Both the position numbers and the translations under genes were made by a program. The notes below the pieces were generated by a model. It had not been told where the DNA came from, did no database searches, and saw only the letters and a list, made by a program, of their open reading frames with translations. DNA of 19,086 nt from assembly GCA_000151295.1 (NCBI GenBank), contig GG745339.1, positions 1,071,278 through 1,090,363 on the forward strand, given 5' to 3'. This stretch comes from Allomyces macrogynus ATCC 38327 (Eukaryota; Blastocladiomycota; Blastocladiomycetes; Blastocladiales; Blastocladiaceae). This document shows, one piece after another, positions 1 to 8,693 of this stretch; position 1 is the stretch's first letter; each line of letters starts with the position of its first letter.

Positions 1-531
1 GCCCCGGGGCCTTTAATAACATGCAATGTGTCTAATATTGGGAAAAATACTATGCCCATAACACCTTTAAATCTAGGCTCAGGGCCCTTAGTACGTGTCT
101 TTAAGCTTCATGGATACGTCTGAACCTATGCGAATCCGTACGTGCCATCAGCTATAGGTTAAATAGTTCTACCAATAGTACAGCGTCAACTTAATTCTTC
201 GATCGCTCGACCTAAACCTTCCTTTCATTACCTTCGTTTCCTCATTGTCCATCCAAGACATAGTAATGCCTCATTGCAGCAACGACAACTCATTTTGTTT
301 CATCGATTAAGTATTCATCATTTCTATGTACTTTGACCTATTGCATCTTTTGTCTCGCTAATGTACCCCTTCGAGTATAACGTATATATATCGATCTTTT
401 TATCTGCGTCTATTGAAGATTATATCTCTACTTTATACGCTCCTGCTTTCTGTAGCATTAAACTTGAGTCTTCTCTTAATCACTGTAACTCACGTCTTGA
501 TTTCCCCGAATCGTCAATATTTTTTTTCCAG
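1..531. other. AT-rich non-coding block
   Basis: This stretch is visibly AT-rich (roughly 40% GC by eye), while nearly everything to its right is about 65-70% GC. All frames are broken by stops and I recognise no coding segment, tRNA or repeat. It ends in a run of T followed by CCAG at 521-531, which resembles a splice acceptor. It could be a long AT-rich intron or intergenic DNA upstream of the GATA gene, or a compositionally foreign insertion. GTACGT donor-like words lie at about 92 and 139, but no exon can be joined to them with confidence. Confidence 0.5.
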
Positions 532-573
532 GGTTGATTATCTTTTTTGACGAAAAAAAAGTGACACTTTTAG

Positions 574-1099
574 ACCGCCACCACCCGCGGACCTCGCCGC
601 CGCTGACCCGACCGCAGCCGCATCGCGCCGGAAACGGCCCGCGTCCGCGCACTCCCCACCGCCACCACCACCACCTCCCGCTGCGGGTCCCGCCATTCCC
701 GCTGGCGCCCGCGCGCGCAAGAAGCGGTCGACGGGTGAGACCCCACCGAGTGCGACCAAGCGGACCGCGACGTTGCCGGCGCCCGCGGCGTGTGCGCGGT
801 GCGGGGTCACGAGTTCGCCCGAGTGGCGCCGTGGACCCCTCGGGGACCGGACGCTGTGCAATGCGTGCGGGCTCAAGTATTACCGTGAGAAGAAGCACCG
901 CGAAAAGGCACGGAATTTGGAGCGCCGGGCCGCAGAACTGAGGGAGTATCATGCGCAGCAGGCCAGGGCCGCACAGGCCGCACAGCAGGCGCAGGCTGCG
1001 ATGCAGCAGGGTGGGGAAGGGAGAGGGGAGGAAGGGGGAGAGAGAGGAGGGGATGGGAATGGAGGAGCGGGAGCAGCAGGAGGCGTGGCGCCGATGTAG
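574..1099 (+). CDS. GATA-type zinc finger transcription factor, C-terminal exon (5' end unresolved)
   Basis: The frame encodes one GATA zinc finger: Cys codons at 791, 800, 857 and 866 give C-X2-C-X18-C-X2-C, with SSPEWRRGP in the loop and CNACGLKYYREKK after it. The 18-residue loop is the class seen in fungal WC-2-type and plant GATA factors; animal fingers have 17. A basic, then Ala/Gln-rich helical tail follows, and a Gly/Glu-rich end terminates at TAG 1097-1099. A Pro/Ala-rich region and a basic ARKKR stretch precede the finger. No in-frame ATG lies upstream, and the frame is blocked by a stop at 548. I therefore place the left boundary at a good acceptor (TGACACTTTTAG ending at 573) and expect the start codon in an upstream exon, perhaps off the window. 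The product should be a nuclear DNA-binding regulator. A WC-2 identity is only a suggestion, because no PAS domain is visible here. Confidence 0.75.
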
Positions 1100-1140
1100 G
1101 CGGAAAGGGAGAGAGAGAAGAGGGAGGAGTGGAAGTGAGG
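1011..1140 (+). repeat. Polypurine/polypyrimidine tract spanning the GATA gene stop codon
   Basis: The + strand is almost pure G/A at 1011-1068 and again at about 1099-1140. The first part encodes the Gly/Glu/Arg-rich end of the GATA protein and the second lies just past its stop codon. Such tracts can form triplex DNA or pause polymerase; that role is inference. Confidence 0.6.
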
Positions 1141-1333
1141 TGAAATCACAATCGTCCGTGCTGTCGTCGTGTTTATGGGTCCGTGGAGCGGGAGGAGAAC
1201 GCGTCGGGCACGTCCGTGCGCGCAGACCGGAAGTCAGCGCCGGGCATGCGCGTGGTAGCAGCGAGCGTGTCGCGATCAAGACACCATTGCGAGCGGTTGC
1301 GCTTCGAGCGGAGACGATGTCGTGAGCACGTCG

Positions 1334-1407
1334 GCGCGGCGGTGGACGACCGTCATGCGATGGTGGCGCGGCGGTGGACGACAGTCGTGCGATGGTGGCA
1401 CGGCGGG
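1334..1407 (+). repeat. 32-bp tandem repeat, 2.3 copies
   Basis: A unit starting GCGCGGCGGTGGACGAC at 1334 recurs at 1366 with two mismatches. A third, partial copy begins at 1398. It lies between the GATA and HMG-CoA reductase genes and has no visible coding role. Confidence 0.8.
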
Positions 1408-2157
1408 TTCCACGATCAAAGATGGTGTCGCACAGGTCCCCGATGTGTGATGGAGGGTTAATGGGAATGCAGGATCGTCGGATCGCGAGCAGCAATCCCA
1501 AGATTGCATTTCAAGTGGGTCACATCACGTGCAAACGCAGTTGCCGAGCGGCGCCGAACTGCACTTGATTTCGCCTGCCAAAGAGGTCAAAGTCATCAGC
1601 AGCAAGATTTTGCTCGCACAGCGGCCAAATCCGACCTGGCTGGTGTCGACCACCCCCACCCCCACAGAGTCGCTGTTCGTCCGCCGTCGCCGTGTGCCGT
1701 CGCCGTTTGCCGTTGCCCACCCACCGCTCGACAAGGCACCGGTGCGCGCGACCCCTTCCACACGCGCGCTCTCCTGCTCGACCTCGACTGCCCCGGCTCG
1801 CCCACTTGCTCGCTCGCTTGTCCACCCGCCCAACTTCACTGCCGCGCACACTCACCGCGTCGGATCACGCCGCCGCTGCTGCCAACGGCGCGCCCGCTCG
1901 CTCGCTCGTTTGCTCGCCTTCGTCGACTCGTCGCTTGCACGCCCTATCCGCGGTTGTGTACGTGCACCTGTTACAGGCACGACGATCGCCCGTGCTGATC
2001 CCGGCCCGCGTGGGCCGTGTGGGACGATGGATGGGAATGGACTGCATGCCTGCATGCGCGCACATATGCCCGCTTTGCTGACCGCTCGACGGCGCCGTCG
2101 CTGTCCGCCATCCCCCAGACTCCCGCTTCGAATCCGCCTCCGCCGCGCACCTTCACA
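1408..2157 (+). promoter_or_regulatory. Promoter and leader region of HMG-CoA reductase
   Basis: About 750 bp with no credible gene. From about 1640 it is C/T-rich, with repeated GCTCGCTCGCT words and a CACCCCCACCCCCAC run, typical of a fungal leader or promoter. No TATA box is evident. Reading frames through it have biased composition and no recognisable domains. The reductase frame is open upstream of 2158 but contains no ATG there. Confidence 0.5.
1524..1531 (+). promoter_or_regulatory. E-box ATCACGTG upstream of HMG-CoA reductase
   Basis: ATCACGTG contains the palindromic core CACGTG and sits about 630 bp before the reductase ATG. SREBP-family bHLH factors, which control sterol genes in many fungi and animals, bind ATCACGTGA-type E-boxes. 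The site is a plausible but unproven sterol-response element; E-boxes also bind other bHLH factors. Confidence 0.3.
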
Positions 2158-5100
2158 ATGCCCACGTCCTCGGTCAACGCCGCCGTGCGCCGCCCACTCG
2201 TGCGTCTCGCCGCGGCCTGCGCGCGCCGTCCCGCCGAGACGCTCGTCGCCACGGCGTTCGTTGCTGCGCTCGCCATTCTCGCGCTCGGCCGCGTTTTGCC
2301 GGGTGGTGGGCCGCAGTTTTTGAATCTGGCGCCGCACGCGCTCAGTCCGACGCTCACGCCCACGACCGTGCCGGGGTCCGCCAAGAGTGGAAACGCCGCT
2401 GTCCTCGTCCCGGTTCTCGTGCGCCCCGCCGCAGCGCCGTTTGACGCGGACGCTGCACCCGCCCTTGCGGCTCTCGCCGACCTCGAGAATGTCTTGACGC
2501 GCGACGACGCTGATTGGGGCAACCTGTGCCTGCGCACGGACGGCAAGGCGTGCGTCGCGCCCGTCTCCCCGCTCGCCGCGTGGAAGCACGACCTCGCCTC
2601 GCTCGCTGCCGACACCAACCCGGGAGCGACGCTCGCGCCGCACGCTGCGCTCCTCGCTGACGTGACGACCTCCCCGTCGGGCGCCGTCCGGTCCGCCGGC
2701 GGCGCGTACCTCGGCGTCGCTCTGGACGGGACCGACGCAGAAGCACGCGCGCGTGCGTTCGCCTGGGCCGACCAGGTCGCGAAAATGCAGGCGCGTGGCG
2801 ACTGGGTTGCGGAACGCGCCGCGCACCCGGCGACGCCCACGGCGTGGACGCTCAGTTCGGTCGTGAGTACGATTGCGGCGCTGGTTGCGCTCGCGGAACC
2901 CGCGGATGTGGTGGTGGTCGTGGCCGCGTACGTCATGATGCACGCGACGCTCGGGTACCTCGTCTACAACATGCGCAAGCTCGGGTCCAAGTTTTCGTTG
3001 GCCGCGGCAGTCATGGCGCACGGCGCTTTGGCGTTAGTGGCCGCGGTGGCCGTGACGCGGATGTTGCGGATTCCGCTGTCCCTGGTCATGTTGCTCGAGG
3101 CCACGCCGTTTTTGGTGATCACGGTCGGGTTTGAGCGGCCGTATTTGCTTGCCAAAGCCATCATGCTCGCATCGTCGTCGACGCCCGCTGAGGATGAGGT
3201 CAACTCGGGTGCTGTCTCGCGGCCCGTTGTCGCCAAGGTGCGTGCGGGCGTCGCCGCTGTGGGTCCGTCGCTCGTCAAGGACCTCGTCACGGAGATTGCC
3301 GTTCTGTGCGTCGGCGCCGTCTCGGGTGTTCGCGGGCTCGCCGAATTCTGCTCGCTCGCCGCCCTGATTTTGGCCCTGGACGGTGTCTTCATGTTCTCGT
3401 TCTTTATCGCCGTCGTCGCCCTGCGGCTCGAGTCGCGCCGCGCCAAGTTGGTCGAGGCCAAGTCCCCCGCCAAGCTGCGCACTGCCACTGTTGCTGGGTC
3501 GACTGGCGCAGCGGCGGGTCTGTCGGCGCTGCCCGCCACCGCGTCGGCGTCGCTCGTCTCGTCGATGAAACTCGCGCTGCTCGTCGCGGTTGTCGGCGTG
3601 CACGTGTGGGGCCTTTTGGGCCTGTCGGGTTTCGCTCCGGCGCCCATCACCAAGCCGTTCGCACCCGCCGCGACCCCCGCCGCTGTTCTCGCACAGGCGT
3701 CGACGGACCCGGCCGCTGCGCTCGCGGCGCCGCGGTCCATGTTCGAGCTGATCCCGCGCACTCAGCCTGTTGATGTGGCGGCACCGCACGTGCGCGCTAT
3801 GGTTCACGCTGTGCGGAAGGCGGTTGACGAAGAGATTGCGGTCACGGTGCTCCCGCCCGTCACGGTCTTGCACGTCGCGCCGGCGACGGCTGGGGTGGGC
3901 ACGCCCTCGGCGGTTGAGCAGATTGGGGAGGGCAAGTCCGAGTGGCTCGTTCCGGCGCTGCTCGTCGTATCAATTGCGATGCAGGCGGTGCAGATGGTGC
4001 GCAACAAGGAGAAGACCGCCGAGGTGGTCGAGAAGGCCACCCCGGCGGCTGCCGCGCCGGCGGCATCCGTCCCGCATGCCGTAGTTCCCACTGCTGCCCC
4101 CGCACCCAAGCCTTTGGCGGCCCCCAAGATCGACGTGGCCACGACCGACCTGGCCTCGCTGTCCGACACGGACCTCGCGGCGCTCGTTGCTGCCGGGAAA
4201 GTGCCGTTCCACGCGCTCGAAGTGAAACTCAACAAGGACTTTGAACGCGCCGTGCGCGTGCGCCGGCTCGCCGCCGACCACATCGTCCCGCGCGCGAAAT
4301 CCCTCGCCGACTCTGCCTTGCCCATGGCCTCGTACCGGTACGACCAGGTCCTTGGCGCCTGCTGCGAGAACGTGGTCGGGTACGTGCCGCTGCCCGTCGG
4401 GCTGGCCGGGCCGTACCAGGTGGACGGGGAATTGGTCTATATCCCGATGGCCACGACGGAAGGGTGCCTGGTCGCGTCGGCCTCGCGCGGGTGTAAGGCG
4501 ATCACGGTGTCCGGTGGCGCCGAGACGGAGTTGGTGCGCGACGGAATGACGCGTGGACCCTGCCTCGAGTTCCCGGATATGAAGGAGGCCGCAACGTGCC
4601 GCCGGTTCTGTGAATCGGTCGACGGGTTTGCTGAACTCAAGGCCGCGTTCGATGCGACGTCGCGGTTCGCGCGGTTGCAGCGTGTCCAGGTGGCCGTTGC
4701 CGGCCGGCTGGTCTATGTGCGGTTCGCCACGGTCACGGGCGACGCCATGGGCATGAACATGATTTCCAAAGGGTGCGAGGCCGCGCTCGCGCAGCTCAAG
4801 TCGCGGTTCCCGACCATGCACGTCGTCGCGTTGTCCGGGAACTACTGTACCGACAAGAAGCCCGCAGCGATTAACTGGATTGAAGGGCGCGGCAAGTCGG
4901 TTGTTGCGAGTTGCCGCGTGAATGCCGAGACCGTGCGCAAGGTGCTCAAGACGACCACCGCCGCGATCGTCGGCGTGAATGTCAAGAAGAACCTCGTCGG
5001 GTCGGCCATGGCCGGGTCGGTTGGCGGGTTCAACGCGCACGCGGCGAATATTTTGACCGCTGTGTACCTCGCGACGGGGCAGGACCCGGCACAGAACGTC

Positions 5101-5538
5101 GAGTCGTCGCAGTGTATCACGCTCATGGAACCCGTGGGTAACCCGGAGGATCCGGATTTGCTCATGTCCGTCACGATGCCGTGTATCGAGGTCGGCACCG
5201 TTGGGGGCGGCACGGGGCTCGCGCCGCAGGCCGCGATGCTGGATCTCTTGGGTGTACGCGGACCGCACCCGACGACCCCCGGTGCCAACGCGCAGCGGCT
5301 CGCGCGACTGATTGCGGCCGCGGTCCTCGCCGGGGAACTGTCGTTGTTGGCGGCGCTCGCTGCCGGGCATTTGGTCCAGTCGCACATGCAGCATAACCGC
5401 AAGGCGCCGGCAGAAGCACCGGCACCAGCAGCGCCGGCACCGGCGGCGGCACCGCGCGCAGACTCGGCGGCGAGTGTGGCCGTCGAGGAGGCGCCGTGCG
5501 CGCCCGGGCCGGTGGTCGGGTCGTGCATCAAGTCGTGA
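2158..5538 (+). CDS. 3-hydroxy-3-methylglutaryl-CoA reductase (HMG-CoA reductase)
   Basis: Predicted 1126-residue enzyme that reduces HMG-CoA to mevalonate with NADPH, the committed step to sterols and isoprenoids, anchored in the ER membrane. The N-terminal half has about eight hydrophobic segments: one near residues 25-46, a cluster at about 245-436 matching the sterol-sensing domain ([15 protein letters not shown]), and others near 469-492 and 594-617. After an Ala/Pro-rich linker comes the catalytic domain with all signature motifs: [12 protein letters not shown] (737), TTEGC with catalytic Glu768, NADPH-binding DAMGMN (862), Lys900/901 in [14 protein letters not shown] (1013) and catalytic His1076 in SHMQHNR. 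The start is the first ATG of the frame, with A at -3. There is no intron, unlike most neighbours. The serine that mammals phosphorylate just after HNR is absent, as I recall for yeast. An Ala/Pro-rich tail ends the protein. Confidence 0.98.
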   Translation: MPTSSVNAAVRRPLVRLAAACARRPAETLVATAFVAALAILALGRVLPGGGPQFLNLAPHALSPTLTPTTVPGSAKSGNAAVLVPVLVRPAAAPFDADAAPALAALADLENVLTRDDADWGNLCLRTDGKACVAPVSPLAAWKHDLASLAADTNPGATLAPHAALLADVTTSPSGAVRSAGGAYLGVALDGTDAEARARAFAWADQVAKMQARGDWVAERAAHPATPTAWTLSSVVSTIAALVALAEPADVVVVVAAYVMMHATLGYLVYNMRKLGSKFSLAAAVMAHGALALVAAVAVTRMLRIPLSLVMLLEATPFLVITVGFERPYLLAKAIMLASSSTPAEDEVNSGAVSRPVVAKVRAGVAAVGPSLVKDLVTEIAVLCVGAVSGVRGLAEFCSLAALILALDGVFMFSFFIAVVALRLESRRAKLVEAKSPAKLRTATVAGSTGAAAGLSALPATASASLVSSMKLALLVAVVGVHVWGLLGLSGFAPAPITKPFAPAATPAAVLAQASTDPAAALAAPRSMFELIPRTQPVDVAAPHVRAMVHAVRKAVDEEIAVTVLPPVTVLHVAPATAGVGTPSAVEQIGEGKSEWLVPALLVVSIAMQAVQMVRNKEKTAEVVEKATPAAAAPAASVPHAVVPTAAPAPKPLAAPKIDVATTDLASLSDTDLAALVAAGKVPFHALEVKLNKDFERAVRVRRLAADHIVPRAKSLADSALPMASYRYDQVLGACCENVVGYVPLPVGLAGPYQVDGELVYIPMATTEGCLVASASRGCKAITVSGGAETELVRDGMTRGPCLEFPDMKEAATCRRFCESVDGFAELKAAFDATSRFARLQRVQVAVAGRLVYVRFATVTGDAMGMNMISKGCEAALAQLKSRFPTMHVVALSGNYCTDKKPAAINWIEGRGKSVVASCRVNAETVRKVLKTTTAAIVGVNVKKNLVGSAMAGSVGGFNAHAANILTAVYLATGQDPAQNVESSQCITLMEPVGNPEDPDLLMSVTMPCIEVGTVGGGTGLAPQAAMLDLLGVRGPHPTTPGANAQRLARLIAAAVLAGELSLLAALAAGHLVQSHMQHNRKAPAEAPAPAAPAPAAAPRADSAASVAVEEAPCAPGPVVGSCIKS

Positions 5539-5546
5539 AGAGTTTG

Positions 5547-5588
5547 GTTTCCGTTTCCGTTTCTGTTTCTGTTTCCTTTTTCTTTTCT
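5547..5588 (+). repeat. (GTTTCY)5 hexanucleotide repeat and T-rich tract in the reductase 3' region
   Basis: Five tandem GTTTCC/GTTTCT units begin 9 bp after the reductase stop codon and run into a T/C-rich stretch. It probably lies in the 3' UTR. It may influence 3'-end formation, but no canonical AATAAA is seen nearby. Confidence 0.6.
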
Positions 5589-6005
5589 TAGACCCGGCTG
5601 CTTTTGTTGGCACTGATCTTTTCCTCCTCATTCCGCACTCCTCGGCCGTTTTAATTGGGCTCGGTTCCGTTTGTTGGGTTTGGTGGGTCGTTGATTGGTT
5701 GGGTCCCGGACGGCGGCGGCGCTTGGCTTCCCGGGAGAGCAAATGCATCTGTGGTTTGTGCGTCTTGGCTTGTGGTCGTCGTCGTCGTTGTTGCTCGCGT
5801 CGTTTGAGAGTCGATGCGCGTCGCGCGCGTGGGGTTCGAACGCGGGGCCGATGTCGCGTCTCGCCCACGCCGATCACTGCACATTTCCCAAGCAAAACAG
5901 CACAACATCGTCAACGAAAGGCCGCTGTCGATAACCACTATCACATCCCTGCAACAGGCCTGCAACTACCCGCACTCCGACCAGTCCCACCAATAATCAG
6001 CAACC
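5589..6005 (+). promoter_or_regulatory. Intergenic region and presumed promoter of the PF20/SPAG16 gene
   Basis: About 420 bp without a gene. It is G/T-rich first (repeated GTTGGG-like words), then mixed. Two CCTGCAAC words lie about 12 bp apart shortly before the ATG. I looked for an RFX X-box, common in ciliary promoters, and saw no convincing match. Confidence 0.4.
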
Positions 6006-8542
6006 ATGGCCGCCGCTGCGCCTGCCGACCCGCCCGCCGCGCTAACCGCCGAGGGCAAGCGTCCATCCATATCCGTCCCCGGCGGCAATGCCTTACCGAC
6101 CCTCCCCAAGGCCGCGACCTGGGCCGCCGTTGCCGACTCGGACGGCGATGATATCGAAGTGGGCAGTACCGACGACCTGGACCTCGCGCAACTGCAGCTC
6201 GAGCGGCTCATGCTCGGCTCGTCGTCATCAGCGTCGGCGCCCAGCCTCACTGGCGTCGGTGGGGAGGTGGATGGGGATGATCGCGAGAATGAGGATCTCG
6301 AGGAGGCGATTCGCCGGATGCAGCAGCGCGCGTTGTTGAGCCGTGCGTGTTTGCTTTGAGATGGGTAGATGAAGGGATGGGGACTGACGGATGGGTTGGG
6401 TGGGGTAGGATTGGAAAAGTCGCATGCGGCTGAGACGGCGCTCGACGCGGCGGGCAATGCCGCCGCGGCCGCTGCCGACGACGACACGGGCCCAACACTC
6501 GAGCAACGGCCCGAGGTCGTCGACGACTTTATTCGCAACTTCCTCGTCGCCAAGGGCATGTTCCAGACACTCGACGTGTTCCAGGTCCACACCCATCCCC
6601 TTCTCCACCAACCTCCCGCGCCCCACCCATCTCACCCTCCTTCCACCCCCTCCAGAACGAATGGTACGACCTGGCCCAATCCGGCCGCCTCGCACCGGAA
6701 GACCTCTCCCCGGTCCCCGACATCTACCACAAGACGGCCGCGCTCGAGGAAACCGTGCGCGTCCTGCGCGCCGAACTCGATGCGGTGAAAGCCGTTGCCG
6801 ACGCCGTCCAGGCGCGGCACGACAAGGTGCGCAAGGACCGCGACTTTTTCCGGATGCACCATTCGCGCACCGCGCAGGAAAAGTCCCGTTTGCAGAACGA
6901 CGTTAAGCGGCTCGCCCAACGGGTCGAGGAATTGGATGCGGCGGCACGGGCCGCGAATGCGAAATTGGAAGTGGCCGTCAAGGACCGCGCAGTCGCGAAA
7001 TTGGATCGGGATAAGTGGGCGGCCAAGTTTCACGCGAGTCTTGCGCAAAGTGCGCCCGCGAGTCCCGGTCCCGAGGAAACCGCGGTGGCGAGTCGGATTC
7101 CTGTCCCGATGGCGCCGGTCGCACCGAGGAACGGTGCACGGCGGCCGAACGGGGCGGGGGGTCGACTGGCGCGCGCGTCGCCGGACAGTGGCGGTGTGCT
7201 GCCAACCGCGGCCGCACCGCCGGCATTGCCGAAAAAGAAACGCACACGTGTCAACGAGTTGCCAGCGCACGATCGGCCGAACCCGCATGCGAGTGGCGCA
7301 GGCGCGGCGATGCAGCCGGTGCGGGTCGCGGGGTTGCGCGAGGTGGTTACGGCCAAGGCGCACGATTTGGCGGTGAGCGCGTACGTAGGGATTGTTGGGC
7401 ACGACCTCAATTTTTTTTTCCGACTGATGGTGGCGTTTGCGTGTTAGAATCGCGTTCCACCCAAGGAAACTCGTGCTCGCGACCGTCTCCGATGACCATA
7501 CCTGGAAACTCTGGAATTTCCCGACGGGCGATTTGCTGATGACGGGCGAGGGCCACCATGATTGGATCTCGGACGTGGATTTCCACCCGCAGTACGTTCC
7601 TCCACCGGCATGCACCGTCTCGCCAAGGCCGCAATTGACGCGTTTTCGATCGGATAGAGGCACTCACCTCGCGACCGCGTCGGGCGACATGACCGTCAAG
7701 GTCTGGGACTTTACCCGCGCGCAGGCGACGCTCAAGCTGCGCGAGCACACCCAACCCGTGTGGTCGTGCAAGTTCCACGACACGGGCGCGTTCCTCGCGT
7801 CAGGCGCCATGGACCATACGGCCAAGTTGTGGGACTTGACGACGTACGCCACGCTCACTTCTTTTCCACTCTCCACCGATCCGATCCACTGACCTGCAAT
7901 GAGGGATAGTGGCAAATGTCGGCAGACGTTCCGTGGCCACTCCGACTCGGTCAACAATGTCGCCTGGCAGCCGTTCACGAACCTTCTCTTCACGTGTTCC
8001 GGCGACAAGACCGTCTCGGCATGGGACGCGCGGTCAGCGCAGTGCGCGCAGACGTTTTTCGGGCACGGGAATGCGATCAATGGGCTTGCGTTTGCGCTCG
8101 CGGTACGGTCATTGCTAAATGCACGCATCGCCGACATGCACTGATTCTTTTTTGCGGCGTGATCGCATAGGGTGGCCACTTTGTCTCGTGCGACGCCGAC
8201 GGCATCGCCAAGGTGTGGGACGTGCGCGCGGCCGCGGAACTGGTGTCGGTTGACCTGGGGCCGCATCCGGTCAATAAGGTGGCCATGGATATGAGCGGGG
8301 TCGTGATTGCAGCGGCAAGTAATGACGGCACGTGCAAAGTGTACGTGCACCCAATCGAAGTCGGGGTGGAGAAGGATGGCGCACTCACTCTCCGTGTAAT
8401 TGCTAGATATAACACGCGCGACGGCACGCGCCGCGACTTGACGGGCCACCGCGATGCTGTGCAGGCGTGCCAGTTTGACCACGTGCAGGGGGACTACTTG
8501 GTGACCTGCTCGTCGGACGGGACGTGGAAGGCGTGGAACTGA
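6006..8542 (+). CDS. SPAG16: Axonemal central-pair protein PF20 / SPAG16 (WD40)
   Basis: Exons are 6006-6342, 6409-6584, 6656-7380, 7448-7591, 7658-7843, 7910-8102, 8171-8340 and 8407-8542. All phases agree and give 688 residues (the animal and algal proteins are about 600-630). The start ATG is in an excellent context (GCAACCATGG). Order: acidic N-terminus; a conserved helical motif with DDFIRNFLVAKGMFQTLDVF (about 150-171); NEWYDL; a coiled coil (about 193-300) containing KDRDFFRMHHSRTAQEK, a hallmark of this family; an Ala/Pro/Arg linker; and seven WD40 repeats (about 400-688) with signatures such as FHPRK, SDDHTWKLW, MTGEGHHDWISD and GDKTVSAWDAR. In algae and mammals the protein bridges the two central-pair microtubules and is needed for flagellar motility. 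Introns measure 66, 71, 67, 66, 66, 68 and 66 bp. The gene is intact and implies that the organism makes motile flagellated cells. Confidence 0.96.
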
Positions 8543-8693
8543 TGACAGTGTGAATACGACTGCATATGTGGTTTCTGGAGCAAGTAGCGGAGAGGAAGGA
8601 CAGGAAATACTCGATCGTGGCGTTTGAAGGACGCACGCGCAATGCTGTCGTTCCTCTCGTCGTCGACAGTGTGCTCAAGATACAAAACCTTTC

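Noticed and set aside
1..530. Mitochondrial or organellar DNA insertion
   Set aside because: It is AT-rich, but I recognised no organellar gene, tRNA or rRNA motif, so the claim has no support beyond composition.
476..1501. 341-codon open frame on the minus strand over the GATA exon
   Set aside because: Low-complexity antisense of the zinc-finger exon and repeats; no recognisable protein features.
1529..2323. 264-codon + frame upstream of and overlapping the reductase start
   Set aside because: Arg/Pro/Ser-rich composition from pyrimidine-rich leader DNA; it overlaps a certain gene in another frame.
3970..5895. 641-codon open frame on the minus strand
   Set aside because: It is the antisense of the HMG-CoA reductase catalytic domain, Arg/His-rich with no motif, and is produced by GC-rich codon bias.
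5900..6005. RFX X-box in the PF20 promoter
   Set aside because: Only CCTGCAAC half-site-like words are present; no paired GTNRCC/RGYAAC arrangement was found.
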